A stretch of 64,000 bases of DNA, taken from Candidatus Thiodiazotropha sp. (ex Myrtea sp. 'scaly one' KF741663). GTDB lineage: Bacteria; Pseudomonadota; Gammaproteobacteria; Chromatiales; Chromatiaceae. Within the stretch, counting starts at the first letter, position 1. Every line of letters starts with the position of its first letter. A program made the translations under genes and the position numbers. This document shows, one piece after another, positions 56,336-64,000 of the stretch. The stretch covers positions 357,195 to 421,194 of the forward strand of contig JAHXIQ010000005.1 in NCBI GenBank assembly GCA_025655555.1, given 5' to 3'. Below the pieces are notes generated by a model, which had not been told where the DNA came from, made no database searches, and saw nothing but the letters and a program-made list of their open reading frames with translations.

Positions 56336-56629
56336 GGCCTATGAACACTAATCCAATAGGTTCTGTTGTGTCTGAAAAAGCGCCAATCAAGGCGCGAGGA
56401 GAGAGGTTTGGTTATTCCAAATGAACGACGAGTAACGCTGAGTGGCACTTTTTCAGGCACACCCCAAGGGCACTTCCTTCGGGGCGCAACCCGCAGGGCT
56501 GGGGCTATTTTTCCGTCCAGCGGCGTTATCATTCGCTCATGTAGCGTTACTACACATCGCTCATTCTGCCTTGCTGGAAAAAAAAATAGCCCCAGCAGAA
56601 CCTATTGGATTAGTGTTAACAGGCCCTAA
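56332..56629. mobile_element. MITE-like element (~298 bp) inserted between tolR and tolA
   Basis: The ends are 34-bp inverted repeats (56332-56365 and 56596-56629), identical at 32 of 34 positions and starting TTAGGGCCT(A/G)T. Inside are two further stem-loops: CTGAAAAAGCGCC with GGCACTTTTTCAG in the left half and CTGGGGCTATTTTTCC with GGAAAAAAAAATAGCCCCAG in the right. No transposase is encoded; short frames across it are not coding. The ends read TA-GGGCC...GGCCC-TA, consistent with a TA target duplication as in Tc1/IS630-like or some IS5-like elements. This separates tolR from tolA by 305 nt in an otherwise tight operon. Confidence 0.85.
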
Positions 56630-56640
56630 TCGTGCTGGCA

Positions 56641-57492
56641 ATGTTGAAGCGCAGTCCAGTTGCAGTTTTTTTGGCAGTTGCCCTGCATCTTCTGATTGTC
56701 TTCTTTCTGATCTTCGGTATGGAGTGGGAGCTGTTTCCGCAACAGGAAAAGCCGCCGGTCGAAGTGGTCCAGGCTCATGCAGTCGATATGGAAAAGCTGC
56801 GACGGGTGGAGGCTGAAGAGAAAGCCAAGGTGCGTGAGAAGAAAGAACAGCAGGCGAAAAAGCAGAAACAGGCAGAAGAGAAAAAGCGGCTGGCGGCGCT
56901 GGAGAAAAAACGAAAGGCAGATGCCGAAGCCAAGCGCAAAGCTGATGCCAAGCAGAAAGCTGTGGCGGAGGACAAGCGCAAGGCTGAGGTAAAACGTAAA
57001 GCTGAAGCCAAACGGAAAGCCGAGGAAAAACGCAAGGCTGATGCGATAGCGAAAAAGAAGGCAGAAGAGAAACGGAAAGCTGAGGCGGAAGCCAAACGCA
57101 AAGCTGAAGCCAAAAGACAAGCAGAACTGGCAGCAAAGCGGGAAGCGGCTGCACGTGCTGAACGAGAGCGAGCTTTGCAGGATCAGCTCGCGGCAGAACA
57201 GAATGCACGAGAGACGGATCGCTATGTAGCCGTCATCAGGCAACAAATTGAGCGAAAGTGGTTGAGACCTGCACAAACTGGAGAGCAACTTTCCTGCGTG
57301 GTGCAGGTGCGCCTGATACCGGGTGGTGATGTGGTGCCGGGTGGTGTCAGTATTGTAAAAAGCAGTGGCAATGCCGCCTTCGACCGATCGGTGGAGGCTG
57401 CAGTTTATAAAGCTGCCCCTTTACAGGTACCCAGCGGCGGACTGTTTGAATCGTTTAGAAATTTAAGGTTAAACTTTAAACCGAGTAAATAA
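56641..57492 (+). CDS. tolA: TolA periplasm-spanning protein
   Basis: 283 residues. One membrane helix at the start (SPVAVFLAVALHLLIVFFLIF), then a long helical domain of repeated Lys/Ala/Glu units (KRKAEAKRKAEEKRKAD...), ~45-185, and a C-terminal domain III with ERKWLRPAQTGEQLSCVVQV. TolA links the inner-membrane motor to Pal. I chose the ATG at 56641; a GTG at 56632 is in frame. No clear Shine-Dalgarno precedes either, and the upstream sequence is the right end of the MITE-like element. Confidence 0.95.
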   Translation: MLKRSPVAVFLAVALHLLIVFFLIFGMEWELFPQQEKPPVEVVQAHAVDMEKLRRVEAEEKAKVREKKEQQAKKQKQAEEKKRLAALEKKRKADAEAKRKADAKQKAVAEDKRKAEVKRKAEAKRKAEEKRKADAIAKKKAEEKRKAEAEAKRKAEAKRQAELAAKREAAARAERERALQDQLAAEQNARETDRYVAVIRQQIERKWLRPAQTGEQLSCVVQVRLIPGGDVVPGGVSIVKSSGNAAFDRSVEAAVYKAAPLQVPSGGLFESFRNLRLNFKPSK

Positions 57493-57506
57493 CTAACTGT
57501 AATTCT

Positions 57507-58799
57507 ATGAAAAAGTTTTTTTGGGTTTTATTTCTGTCTGCGGTCTGGCTGCAATCTGTCCAAGCCGATCTGACCATCGAAATCACTGAAGGCGTAGAAG
57601 GTGCTTTACCCATTGCGGTCGTACCCTTCTCTTGGCAGGGCCCTGGCCAGCCACCGGTGGACGTATCTGATGTGATCAATGCCGATCTGCAACGCAGTGG
57701 CCGCTTCAAGACCATCCCTCAGGTCGATATGCTGGCCCGACCGACAGCGGCTGAGGAGATCGAATTCAAAGACTGGCGGGCACTGGATGTTGAGAACCTG
57801 GTCGTCGGACAGGTGAGACCGCAAGGTACAGGTGGATATGAGATCCGTTTCCTGCTCTTCGATGTCTATAAAGGCGAACAGTTGACTGGCTATACCATCC
57901 CGACCACCGCGCCGAATCTTCGTGCGACGGCTCATCGTATCGCTGATCTCATCTATGAAAAACTGCTGGGTATTCCCGGTGCCTTCGCTACACGGGTCGC
58001 CTATATCACCTCGGTCAGGCAGGGCGATGGCCAGGAGCGGATCGATCTCAATATTGCCGATGCCGACGGCTACAATCCTGAGACAATCGTCAGTTCCACC
58101 GAGCCTCTGATGTCGCCTGCCTGGTCTCCAGATGGCCGCAAGCTGGCCTATGTTTCGTTTGAGGAGGGCAGGTCTGCCATCTACGTGCAGGAGGTTTATA
58201 CGGGAAAGCGCCAGAAGGTCACGGCCTATAAGGGTATCAATGGTGCACCGGCTTGGTCGCCCGATGGCCGCAAGCTGGCAATGGCGCTCTCCAAAGACGG
58301 TAATCCCGATATCTTTGTTTATGATCTGGCAACCCGCAAACTGAAGTCGGTTGCTCGACACTATGCCATCGATACCGAGCCGGCCTGGTCGCCGGACGGT
58401 CGTTCTCTGGTCTTCACTTCGGACAGAGGGGGCAAGCCGCAGATCTATCGTGTGCCGTCTTATGGCGGGCAGGCAAAGCGAATTACCTTTCAGAATAGTT
58501 ACAATGCGCGAGCCTCTTTTTCGCCTGATGGGAAGTTACTCGCGCTGGTGACGTTAGAAGACGGCAGCTATCGGATTGCGGTACAGGATTTGGATTCAGG
58601 CATCATGCAGGTGCTGAGCCAGGGTAGTCTGGACGAGTCTCCGAGTTTTGCGCCGAACGGCAGCATGATTATATACGCCTCAAAGGCAGGCTATCGCGGC
58701 GTGCTTGCGGCGGTTTCAGTCGATGGACGGGTTCGGCAGCGGTTGGCGCTGCAAGAGGGTGATGTACGGGAACCCGTCTGGTCCCCATTCAAGAAATAG
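57507..58799 (+). CDS. tolB: TolB periplasmic propeller protein
   Basis: 430 residues with a signal peptide (FFWVLFLSAVWLQSVQA). The N-terminal TolB domain is followed by a six-bladed propeller with repeats such as SPAWSPDGRKLAYVSF, APAWSPDGRKLAMAL, EPAWSPDGRSLVFTS and RASFSPDGKLLALVT. It binds Pal and is regulated by TolA. Starts 14 nt after tolA. Confidence 0.97.
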   Translation: MKKFFWVLFLSAVWLQSVQADLTIEITEGVEGALPIAVVPFSWQGPGQPPVDVSDVINADLQRSGRFKTIPQVDMLARPTAAEEIEFKDWRALDVENLVVGQVRPQGTGGYEIRFLLFDVYKGEQLTGYTIPTTAPNLRATAHRIADLIYEKLLGIPGAFATRVAYITSVRQGDGQERIDLNIADADGYNPETIVSSTEPLMSPAWSPDGRKLAYVSFEEGRSAIYVQEVYTGKRQKVTAYKGINGAPAWSPDGRKLAMALSKDGNPDIFVYDLATRKLKSVARHYAIDTEPAWSPDGRSLVFTSDRGGKPQIYRVPSYGGQAKRITFQNSYNARASFSPDGKLLALVTLEDGSYRIAVQDLDSGIMQVLSQGSLDESPSFAPNGSMIIYASKAGYRGVLAAVSVDGRVRQRLALQEGDVREPVWSPFKK

Positions 58800-58828
58800 T
58801 TGTTCAACTGGTGAAGGAGATACGTCCC

Positions 58829-59371
58829 ATGAACAAATTACTGACCCTCTGGGTCTCTCTCATTTTTTCTGTTGTTTTACTGGCGGGTTGCTCATCGACG
58901 CCAAGTGGTGATCGCCAGGCAGGTGCTGAGGTATCTGAACAATCGATGGGTGGCGATGGCGGCGATGGTAGCGGTGCCTCGACATCTGCGGCTAGCGAAG
59001 GGGGTGCCTGGCAGGGTGATCCGCTGGAGAATCCGAATAGCTTGCTGGCCACGCGTGTCATCTATTTCGATTACGATCAGAGCACGGTACGTGCCGACTA
59101 TCTTGATGCCATCAGTGCGCATGCCGACTACCTGGCAGCCAATCCTCAGATGGTCGTACGCCTGGAAGGGCACGCGGATGAGCGAGGCAGTCGAGAGTAC
59201 AACCTGGGATTGGGTGAGCATCGTGCCAACTCTGTACGCAGTTTGATGATGGCGCAGGGTGTTGCAGACAATCAGTTGGTGGTTGTCAGCTATGGCGAAG
59301 AGCGTGCTGCCGCCTACGAGCATAATGACGAGGCCTGGGCACTGAACCGCAGGGTTGAACTGGTCTATTGA
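58829..59371 (+). CDS. pal: Peptidoglycan-associated lipoprotein Pal
   Basis: 180 residues from MNKLLTLWVSLIFSVVLLAGC. The lipobox LAGC gives a lipid-anchored Cys. A Gly/Ser-rich linker precedes an OmpA domain with the diaminopimelate-binding pattern RLEGHADERGSREYNLGLGE and NRRVELVY at the end. AAGGAG lies ~9 nt before the ATG at 58829. Confidence 0.97.
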   Translation: MNKLLTLWVSLIFSVVLLAGCSSTPSGDRQAGAEVSEQSMGGDGGDGSGASTSAASEGGAWQGDPLENPNSLLATRVIYFDYDQSTVRADYLDAISAHADYLAANPQMVVRLEGHADERGSREYNLGLGEHRANSVRSLMMAQGVADNQLVVVSYGEERAAAYEHNDEAWALNRRVELVY

Positions 59372-59384
59372 TCGGGAGTTGATA

Positions 59385-60209
59385 ATGAGAATCCTACTGA
59401 CTGGATGGCTTGTACTTGGCCTGATGATGCCATCAGCCGTACTCTTGGCTGAAAACGGCAAGTTGACTACCGAGCAACGTCTGCAACGTCTCGAACGCCT
59501 GTCACGAAATCAGAACATGGCGGACATGGTCTATCAGCTCCAGCAGTTGAAACAGGAAGTTCAACGTCTGAACGGCGAGTTGGAGCTGCAAAAGCATGCC
59601 ATGGATGCCATGAGCCGCCGTCAGCGGGATCTCTATTTGGATATCGATCAACGGCTCTCCCGGGTCCAGCCCGGCGGCGCACCATCGGTGGCACCACCCG
59701 TGACTGCGCCACCAGCCAATGCGGCAGGTGTGGCTCCGCAACCCGCACCGTCTACACCCCCAATTCCAGTAGCCACAGCCCAGCAGCCGGTGAATGCAAC
59801 ACCGGTTACACCACCGGACCCAAAGAAAGAGGCCGCGGCCTATCAGAGCGCATTCAATCTTCTGAAACAGGGCCGATATCCCGAGTCGATCAAGGCGTTC
59901 AGCCAGTTTCTGGAGAACTACTCAGGCGGCAGCTTTGAGGACAATGCCCAGTATTGGCTGGCCGAGGCGAGTTATGTGAACCGTGATTTCGACTCAGCGT
60001 TGAAAGACTTCAGTAAGGTGCTGTCGAATCATCCGCAAAGTCAGAAGGTACCGGGTGCCATGCTCAAGATGGGTTATATCCACTACGAGTTAAAGAACTG
60101 GGGTAAAGCACGAGAGGTTTTGCAGACCCTGCAGCAGGAGTATGCGGGGAGTACAGAGGCACGTCTTGCGGAAAAGCGTCTGCAGCGCATGACGAAAGAG
60201 GGTCATTAG
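59385..60209 (+). CDS. cpoB: CpoB/YbgF coordinator of cell constriction
   Basis: 274 residues with a signal peptide (LLTGWLVLGLMMPSAVLLA). A coiled-coil trimerisation segment (YQLQQLKQEVQRLNGELELQK) is followed by a Pro/Ala-rich linker and TPR repeats (AAYQSAFNLLKQGRYPESIKA; DSALKDFSKVLSNHPQS). It couples outer-membrane constriction to peptidoglycan synthesis with TolA. GGGAG lies 6 nt before the ATG at 59385, 13 nt after pal. Confidence 0.95.
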   Translation: MRILLTGWLVLGLMMPSAVLLAENGKLTTEQRLQRLERLSRNQNMADMVYQLQQLKQEVQRLNGELELQKHAMDAMSRRQRDLYLDIDQRLSRVQPGGAPSVAPPVTAPPANAAGVAPQPAPSTPPIPVATAQQPVNATPVTPPDPKKEAAAYQSAFNLLKQGRYPESIKAFSQFLENYSGGSFEDNAQYWLAEASYVNRDFDSALKDFSKVLSNHPQSQKVPGAMLKMGYIHYELKNWGKAREVLQTLQQEYAGSTEARLAEKRLQRMTKEGH

Positions 60210-60239
60210 ACAGGCAGGTTTGCTTGTTGAATGGTGTTC

Positions 60240-60881
60240 ATGACCCGTTTGCGCATAACGGAAATCTTCTATTCTCTACAGGGTGAGGGACGCTCTGTCG
60301 GCGTGCCGACGGTATTTGTCCGTCTCACCGGTTGCCCCTTGCGCTGCGTCTATTGTGATACCGCCTATGCTTTCAACGGCGGTGAGACCCGATCCCTCGA
60401 ATCCATTCTGGAACAGGTTGCTTCCTATTCCGCGGGTCATGTTTGTGTGACAGGCGGGGAGCCGTTGGCACAAAAGGGCGTCAGCGAACTGCTTTCTCTC
60501 TTGTGCGATGCCGGCTATCAGGTCTCACTGGAGACCAGCGGCGCCATGGAAATCTCATCAGTGGATAACCGGGTTTCCCGGGTGATGGATATCAAGACAC
60601 CGGGTTCGGGGGAAGTCGAGCGAAACCTGCTGTCGAATCTTGATCAGCTGACAGCTCACGATCAGGTGAAGTTCGTTATCACCGACGCACATGACTATGA
60701 ATGGTCGCGGGCGCTGATCAGGGAAAGACACATCGATGAGCGCTGTGAGGTGCTCTTCTCACCGGTTCACGGTGCACTGGAGGCCAGTGAGTTGGCCGAC
60801 TGGGTCATCAGGGATCGGTTACCGGTTCGTTTCCAACTTCAGCTGCATAAATATTTGTGGGGAGACGAGCAGGGCAGATGA
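60240..60881 (+). CDS. queE: 7-carboxy-7-deazaguanine synthase QueE
   Basis: 213 residues. Radical SAM motif [14 protein letters not shown] (CxxxCxxC), with [20 protein letters not shown] and [13 protein letters not shown]. It makes CDG in queuosine synthesis. I took the ATG at 60240 ([10 protein letters not shown]); an in-frame ATG 9 nt upstream is possible. queC starts within its stop codon. Confidence 0.96.
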   Translation: MTRLRITEIFYSLQGEGRSVGVPTVFVRLTGCPLRCVYCDTAYAFNGGETRSLESILEQVASYSAGHVCVTGGEPLAQKGVSELLSLLCDAGYQVSLETSGAMEISSVDNRVSRVMDIKTPGSGEVERNLLSNLDQLTAHDQVKFVITDAHDYEWSRALIRERHIDERCEVLFSPVHGALEASELADWVIRDRLPVRFQLQLHKYLWGDEQGR

Positions 60882-61561
60882 GCGAAAAGCACGCCGTCAT
60901 TCTTCTCTCTGGGGGACTGGATTCAGCCACTGTTTTGGCCATTGCCCGTGAGCAGGGTTATCAGTGTCACGCCCTGAGCATGTCCTATGGTCAGCGCCAT
61001 GCCGCAGAACTGGCAGCCGCTGAGAAAGTGGCAGCTTCCATGGGCGCTGTAGAACACAAGGTCATCCACATTGAACTGGATGCCTTCGGTGGTTCAGCAT
61101 TGACCGACACAGCCATTGAGGTTCCCGAATCCCTGCAGTCAGGTATTCCGGTGACTTACGTGCCTGCCCGCAATACGGTCTTTCTTTCACTGGCATTGGG
61201 TTGGGCGGAAGTACTTGACGCACACGACATCTTTATCGGCGTCAACGCTGTCGATTACTCGGGCTATCCGGATTGTCGGCCCCAATTTATCCAGGCCTTT
61301 GAAGGACTCGCCAACCTGGCAACCAAGGCAGGGGTGGAAGGCAAGCCATTCCATATCCACACACCGCTGATCGATCTGACGAAAGGAGAGATCATCAGAC
61401 AAGGCCGTGAACTGGGTGTCGATTATGGACTCACTGTCTCCTGCTATCAGGCCAATGAGGTCGGGGAAGCCTGCGGTGTCTGCGACTCCTGCCGATTACG
61501 CGCCAAGGGTTTTATAGAGGCGGGATTTGCCGATCCCACTCCGTACCAGACCAAGAACTGA
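60878..61561 (+). CDS. queC: 7-cyano-7-deazaguanine synthase QueC
   Basis: 227 residues. The N-type ATP pyrophosphatase loop is [14 protein letters not shown], zinc cysteines lie in [18 protein letters not shown], and [17 protein letters not shown] is typical. It converts CDG to preQ0. The start overlaps the queE stop (ATGA). Confidence 0.97.
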   Translation: MSEKHAVILLSGGLDSATVLAIAREQGYQCHALSMSYGQRHAAELAAAEKVAASMGAVEHKVIHIELDAFGGSALTDTAIEVPESLQSGIPVTYVPARNTVFLSLALGWAEVLDAHDIFIGVNAVDYSGYPDCRPQFIQAFEGLANLATKAGVEGKPFHIHTPLIDLTKGEIIRQGRELGVDYGLTVSCYQANEVGEACGVCDSCRLRAKGFIEAGFADPTPYQTKN

Positions 61562-61665
61562 GCCTGTTGTTTCAGCGCGCATACGGAAGTTGATGGTGCG
61601 GCTCTGCCACACCGAAAATTGCCAGCAATCAAGATGTCTCGTTGTGCGAGGGTATCGCGATAGTG

Positions 61666-62532
61666 TCAGTGGTAGAGCAACTCAGCCCACCGATCTTCAC
61701 TGATCAGCTTCTTCTTGACTGCCTTCCACTCATCCTCTGAACCGATGGCCTCGGCCATGACTTTGGCAAAGACGGCAGCGGCTTTCTCCTGTCCAGCCAG
61801 AAAGACATAGGTCTTGGGGTCACGCAGTAACCGGAGACACTCCTCTGTATGCGCCGCAAGGCTCTCCTCGAGCCCGTCTGTCGCATCGGCAAGCGGTCTG
61901 TCGATCAAGGCGCTGAAGGCCTTGAATGAGGCGTCGTCATAGTAGTGGCCAAGGTCATCTTGCTTGTCGTTCAGATAGAGCAGGTTCATACCGCCCTGGT
62001 CACCATAGAAAAGTCTCACATCGCCTTTCCATCCGCCATGCTGATCGTAGATCTGCTGAGTGAATGCCCGGAAAGGTGCAACCCCTGTGCCTGTGCCGAT
62101 CATCAACAGATTGCTCTGATTATCACTAGGCACCTTGAAAGGACTGCGATAAGGGCCGGTAATGCGGATTTTATCCCCCGGTTTGGCATTACAGAGATAG
62201 TTGGAAGCAACACCCGGATAGCGTTCGCCTGAAATCTCATCAAGATAAAAACAGCGTTTAACCAGAATTTCCAGCTCAGCGGCCTCGCTATTGCCAGCCT
62301 GTGCAGGGTTGGCGATGGAGTAGCGGCGGTGGTGGAATTCGTTGCCGAATTCGTGTGGCCCGGGGACCAAGACACCGATGCTCTGACCGGCGGCATAACG
62401 GAAGGCCGGATCTTCGATCTGCAGTACCAGTTGCCTAACCTCATCCGTGGAGTCAGGAGTGATGCGTGTTGTGGATTTCACAATTGCGTCACAGGCATTA
62501 TCGGTGTTGATCTCTTCTATCGTTTCGGCCAT
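61666..62532 (-). CDS. Ferredoxin-NADP reductase-like oxidoreductase
   Basis: 288 residues. The FAD-binding motif is RRYSIANPA, the NADP/pyrophosphate site is MIGTGTGVAPFRAF, and the nicotinamide region is VFLAGQEKAAAVF. It resembles plant-type ferredoxin-NADP+ reductases (PetH/Fpr-like) that move electrons between NADPH and ferredoxin or flavodoxin. Its own electron carrier is not nearby. Gap to queC is convergent. Confidence 0.85.
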   Translation of the reverse strand: MAETIEEINTDNACDAIVKSTTRITPDSTDEVRQLVLQIEDPAFRYAAGQSIGVLVPGPHEFGNEFHHRRYSIANPAQAGNSEAAELEILVKRCFYLDEISGERYPGVASNYLCNAKPGDKIRITGPYRSPFKVPSDNQSNLLMIGTGTGVAPFRAFTQQIYDQHGGWKGDVRLFYGDQGGMNLLYLNDKQDDLGHYYDDASFKAFSALIDRPLADATDGLEESLAAHTEECLRLLRDPKTYVFLAGQEKAAAVFAKVMAEAIGSEDEWKAVKKKLISEDRWAELLYH

Positions 62533-62791
62533 GGAATCTCTCTCTGGTAGTACTGCTGGGTGCCGGTTTCAGAGGCAGGTTACTGTCTGTTGCGACGCAA
62601 CATTATAAATTCATTCGGCGATTCTTATCCAGTCGGAATTAAGGATAGAGTGTTTGATATCGGCTTGAAAATGACGCGATTCGATAGAAGTCAGATCAAT
62701 TGAGAGTCTGGATTCTTATCCTAGAGAAAATTAGGGTTATTTGGTTATTTGTATAAAACCTTACAAAATCGAAAGAAAAATATCTAAATGA

Positions 62792-63070
62792 CTACATAAG
62801 ATAGACGGCAGTTTCGTCAAAGACATGCTGTCCGACCCGGTTGATGAGTCCATGGTGGAGATGATCAATCAGATTGGCCATGTGATAGGTCTGGAGACCA
62901 TTACCGAGTATGCGGAAAGTGATGAAATTGTGAAGAGAATGAAGACGCTCGGTATCGATTTTGCACAGGGTTTCGCACTGCAAAAAGCGGTGGATGTGGA
63001 GCTACTACTGATTACAGAAAATGGCCTGATTAAAAGAAGAAACCCAGCCGCCGCACCTCCTGAATCCTGA
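62792..63070 (+). pseudogene. Remnant of an EAL-domain cyclic-di-GMP phosphodiesterase (C-terminal fragment)
   Basis: The frame reads HKIDGSFVKDMLSDPVDESM and GHVIGLETITEYAESDEI, then IDFAQGFALQKAVD: the last third of an EAL domain (KIDGSFVKD, ETI-E, AQGF). A stop at 62789 precedes it and nothing of the N-terminal EAL core (EALLRW) is seen upstream, so the gene is 5'-deleted. An ATG at 62825 could start a small product, but the fold would be incomplete. Confidence 0.8.
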
Positions 63071-63211
63071 GACGCTAACCGAAACCTCAAGCCGATTTAT
63101 TTGGTGATTGTCGGTATAAAAGTGGCAAACTACGTCGCATGAGCCCATCCCAACATTTGCTTTCCCTGTCACCCCACAGAGATCCTACTCCTGCGTCGGG
63201 CCAAAGCGGGG

Positions 63212-63523
63212 GAGTTCTACCTGATTTCTTTCCGGTGGGGGGCCTATCAGGAGAGCCTAGGTGACCTGTACAACCTCTTCGGTGATACCCATGCGGTACA
63301 CATCCGCATGGACAACAGCCACTACGAACTGGAATAGGTGGTCAAAGGCGAGTCGGTGGCCGAAGTACTCGGTTATGTCCAGTTCCGCGAGACTGTGCGC
63401 ATAGAGCGCATGCAGCGACAACTACAGGACGCCCGAACCGCAGGCCGACTCACTGTACGGGAGTCGAATCAATTCCTGCGCTTCAACCAGGAAGGTCTGA
63501 AAGGCTGCACCAATCTGGAGGAA
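63212..63523 (+). pseudogene. speA: 3' fragment of arginine decarboxylase (speA) with internal stop
   Basis: The frame gives GAYQESLGDLYNLFGDTHAV, then HIRMDNSHYELE, stop, VVKGESVAEVLGYVQFRE, and finally NQEGLKGCTNLEE. This is the C-terminal region of biosynthetic arginine decarboxylase (SpeA), with an in-frame TAG at 63335-63337 and no upstream catalytic domains. The expected FLVGAYQE reads FRWGAYQE. Downstream the natural stop is lost. Confidence 0.8.
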
Positions 63524-64000
63524 GGGACCCCGATGCTGTTCAAGATAAGTGTCGAGCTTAGTTATAATCAAGTAGCTAAAGGTGTCGCTTCAGCAGAATT
63601 TGAGTCGGTAACGTTCATCATCAATCGGAAGCGTCTCTACTGACCCCCAATAGATGCAATATCCGCGCTATCATCCTGATTCGAAGAGAGCGATACCTCA
63701 TATTATCGTTCCAGGATAGGAAATAAAAAGAGGAATTCCCTTCGTGTAGGAAAAAGACTACAGACATGCATCACTAATTCTGGCATCTTTTAGATGTTTT
63801 TAGAAAAATTCTCAGAAAATCAGAAGTATGGAGTGCTTCTTATGCATTACCCAAAGGTTTTCAGTCAAGATCCTAACAGGAACATAGTGAGAACAACTTG
63901 CAAGATATCGCAATATCAGTGCGAGCAATATATTCCAATATCAGTGCGTGCAAGATAATCACCTGTTGCACAAATAGAAGGAAGATAAAGCGCGTTACAT
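63524..64000. other. AT-rich region without recognised genes
   Basis: About 480 bp to the window end. It continues the broken speA frame for 40 codons, then shows no coding pattern. A 25-bp unit is repeated in tandem at 63911-63960. Confidence 0.5.
63911..63960 (+). repeat. Imperfect 25-bp tandem repeat
   Basis: Units at 63911-63935 and 63936-63960 share CAATATCAGTGCG then GCAA; 22 of 25 positions match. A partial third copy (TTGCAAGATAT) may precede them. There is no spacer structure, so it is not CRISPR-like; the array may continue past the window. Confidence 0.65.

Noticed and set aside
56442..56816. Open frames running through the 298-bp element and into tolA
   Set aside because: They cross the structured repeat and run out of frame with tolA; composition is not protein-like.
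60210..60239. preQ1 riboswitch before queE
   Set aside because: The gap is too short and lacks the hairpin and A-rich tail.
63911..63960. CRISPR array
   Set aside because: Two adjacent 25-bp units with no spacers.

Overview
The window is a gammaproteobacterial chromosome segment. The evidence is a complete tol-pal operon followed by cpoB, queE and queC, a yebC-ruvCAB block, gltX next to glnS with flanking tRNA genes, cvpA-purF, and the oxygen-independent ubiquinone genes ubiT, ubiU and ubiV. Gene content (Kef and RCK potassium systems, an acetate-scavenging cluster, several sensor kinases, MotY and CheV) fits a free-living or facultatively symbiotic, motile, facultatively anaerobic member of the Chromatiales/Sedimenticola-like group. 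That lineage call is inference; no rRNA is present.

Layout: 0-10 kb is a mosaic of a Kef-type antiporter (cut by the window edge), a patatin/outer-membrane-barrel protein, a HipBA toxin-antitoxin pair, a MarR regulator with a 37-bp operator palindrome facing a two-gene membrane operon, a methyltransferase and a single-domain globin. 10-25.6 kb is an acetate block: acs, a DnaQ-like exonuclease, a CNB/CBS/DUF294 protein, a two-subunit sodium/solute symporter, then a symporter-fused histidine kinase with an NtrC-like regulator that has lost the sigma54 contact loop. 25.8-31 kb carries cheV, a potassium-channel/hemerythrin operon and motY. 31-38 kb is housekeeping (wecB, tRNA-Val, gltX, glnS, tRNA-Ala, cvpA, purF). 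38-50 kb holds ubiT and murI, then an AT-rich insert encoding a TonB receptor, a periplasmic binding protein and a BarA-like hybrid kinase, then ubiV-ubiU with two radical SAM genes in one operon behind an FNR/Anr-like box. 50-61.6 kb is an HDOD protein, yebC-ruvCAB, ybgC-tolQRAB-pal-cpoB and queE-queC. The last 1.5 kb is decayed: an EAL-domain fragment, a speA 3' fragment with an internal stop, and an imperfect 25-bp tandem repeat.

The most unusual structural feature is a family of inverted-repeat elements with the terminus TTAGTGTTAACAGGCCCTAA. A ~298-bp MITE-like copy with 34-bp terminal inverted repeats sits between tolR and tolA inside the tol operon. A 61-bp perfect hairpin made only of the termini sits between ruvB and ybgC. 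Single termini lie at the 3' ends of two other loci. In four genes the terminal TA(G) of the repeat forms the stop codon. The best regulatory find is the FNR/Anr-like site, at class II spacing from a -10 element, in front of the radical SAM-ubiUV operon.
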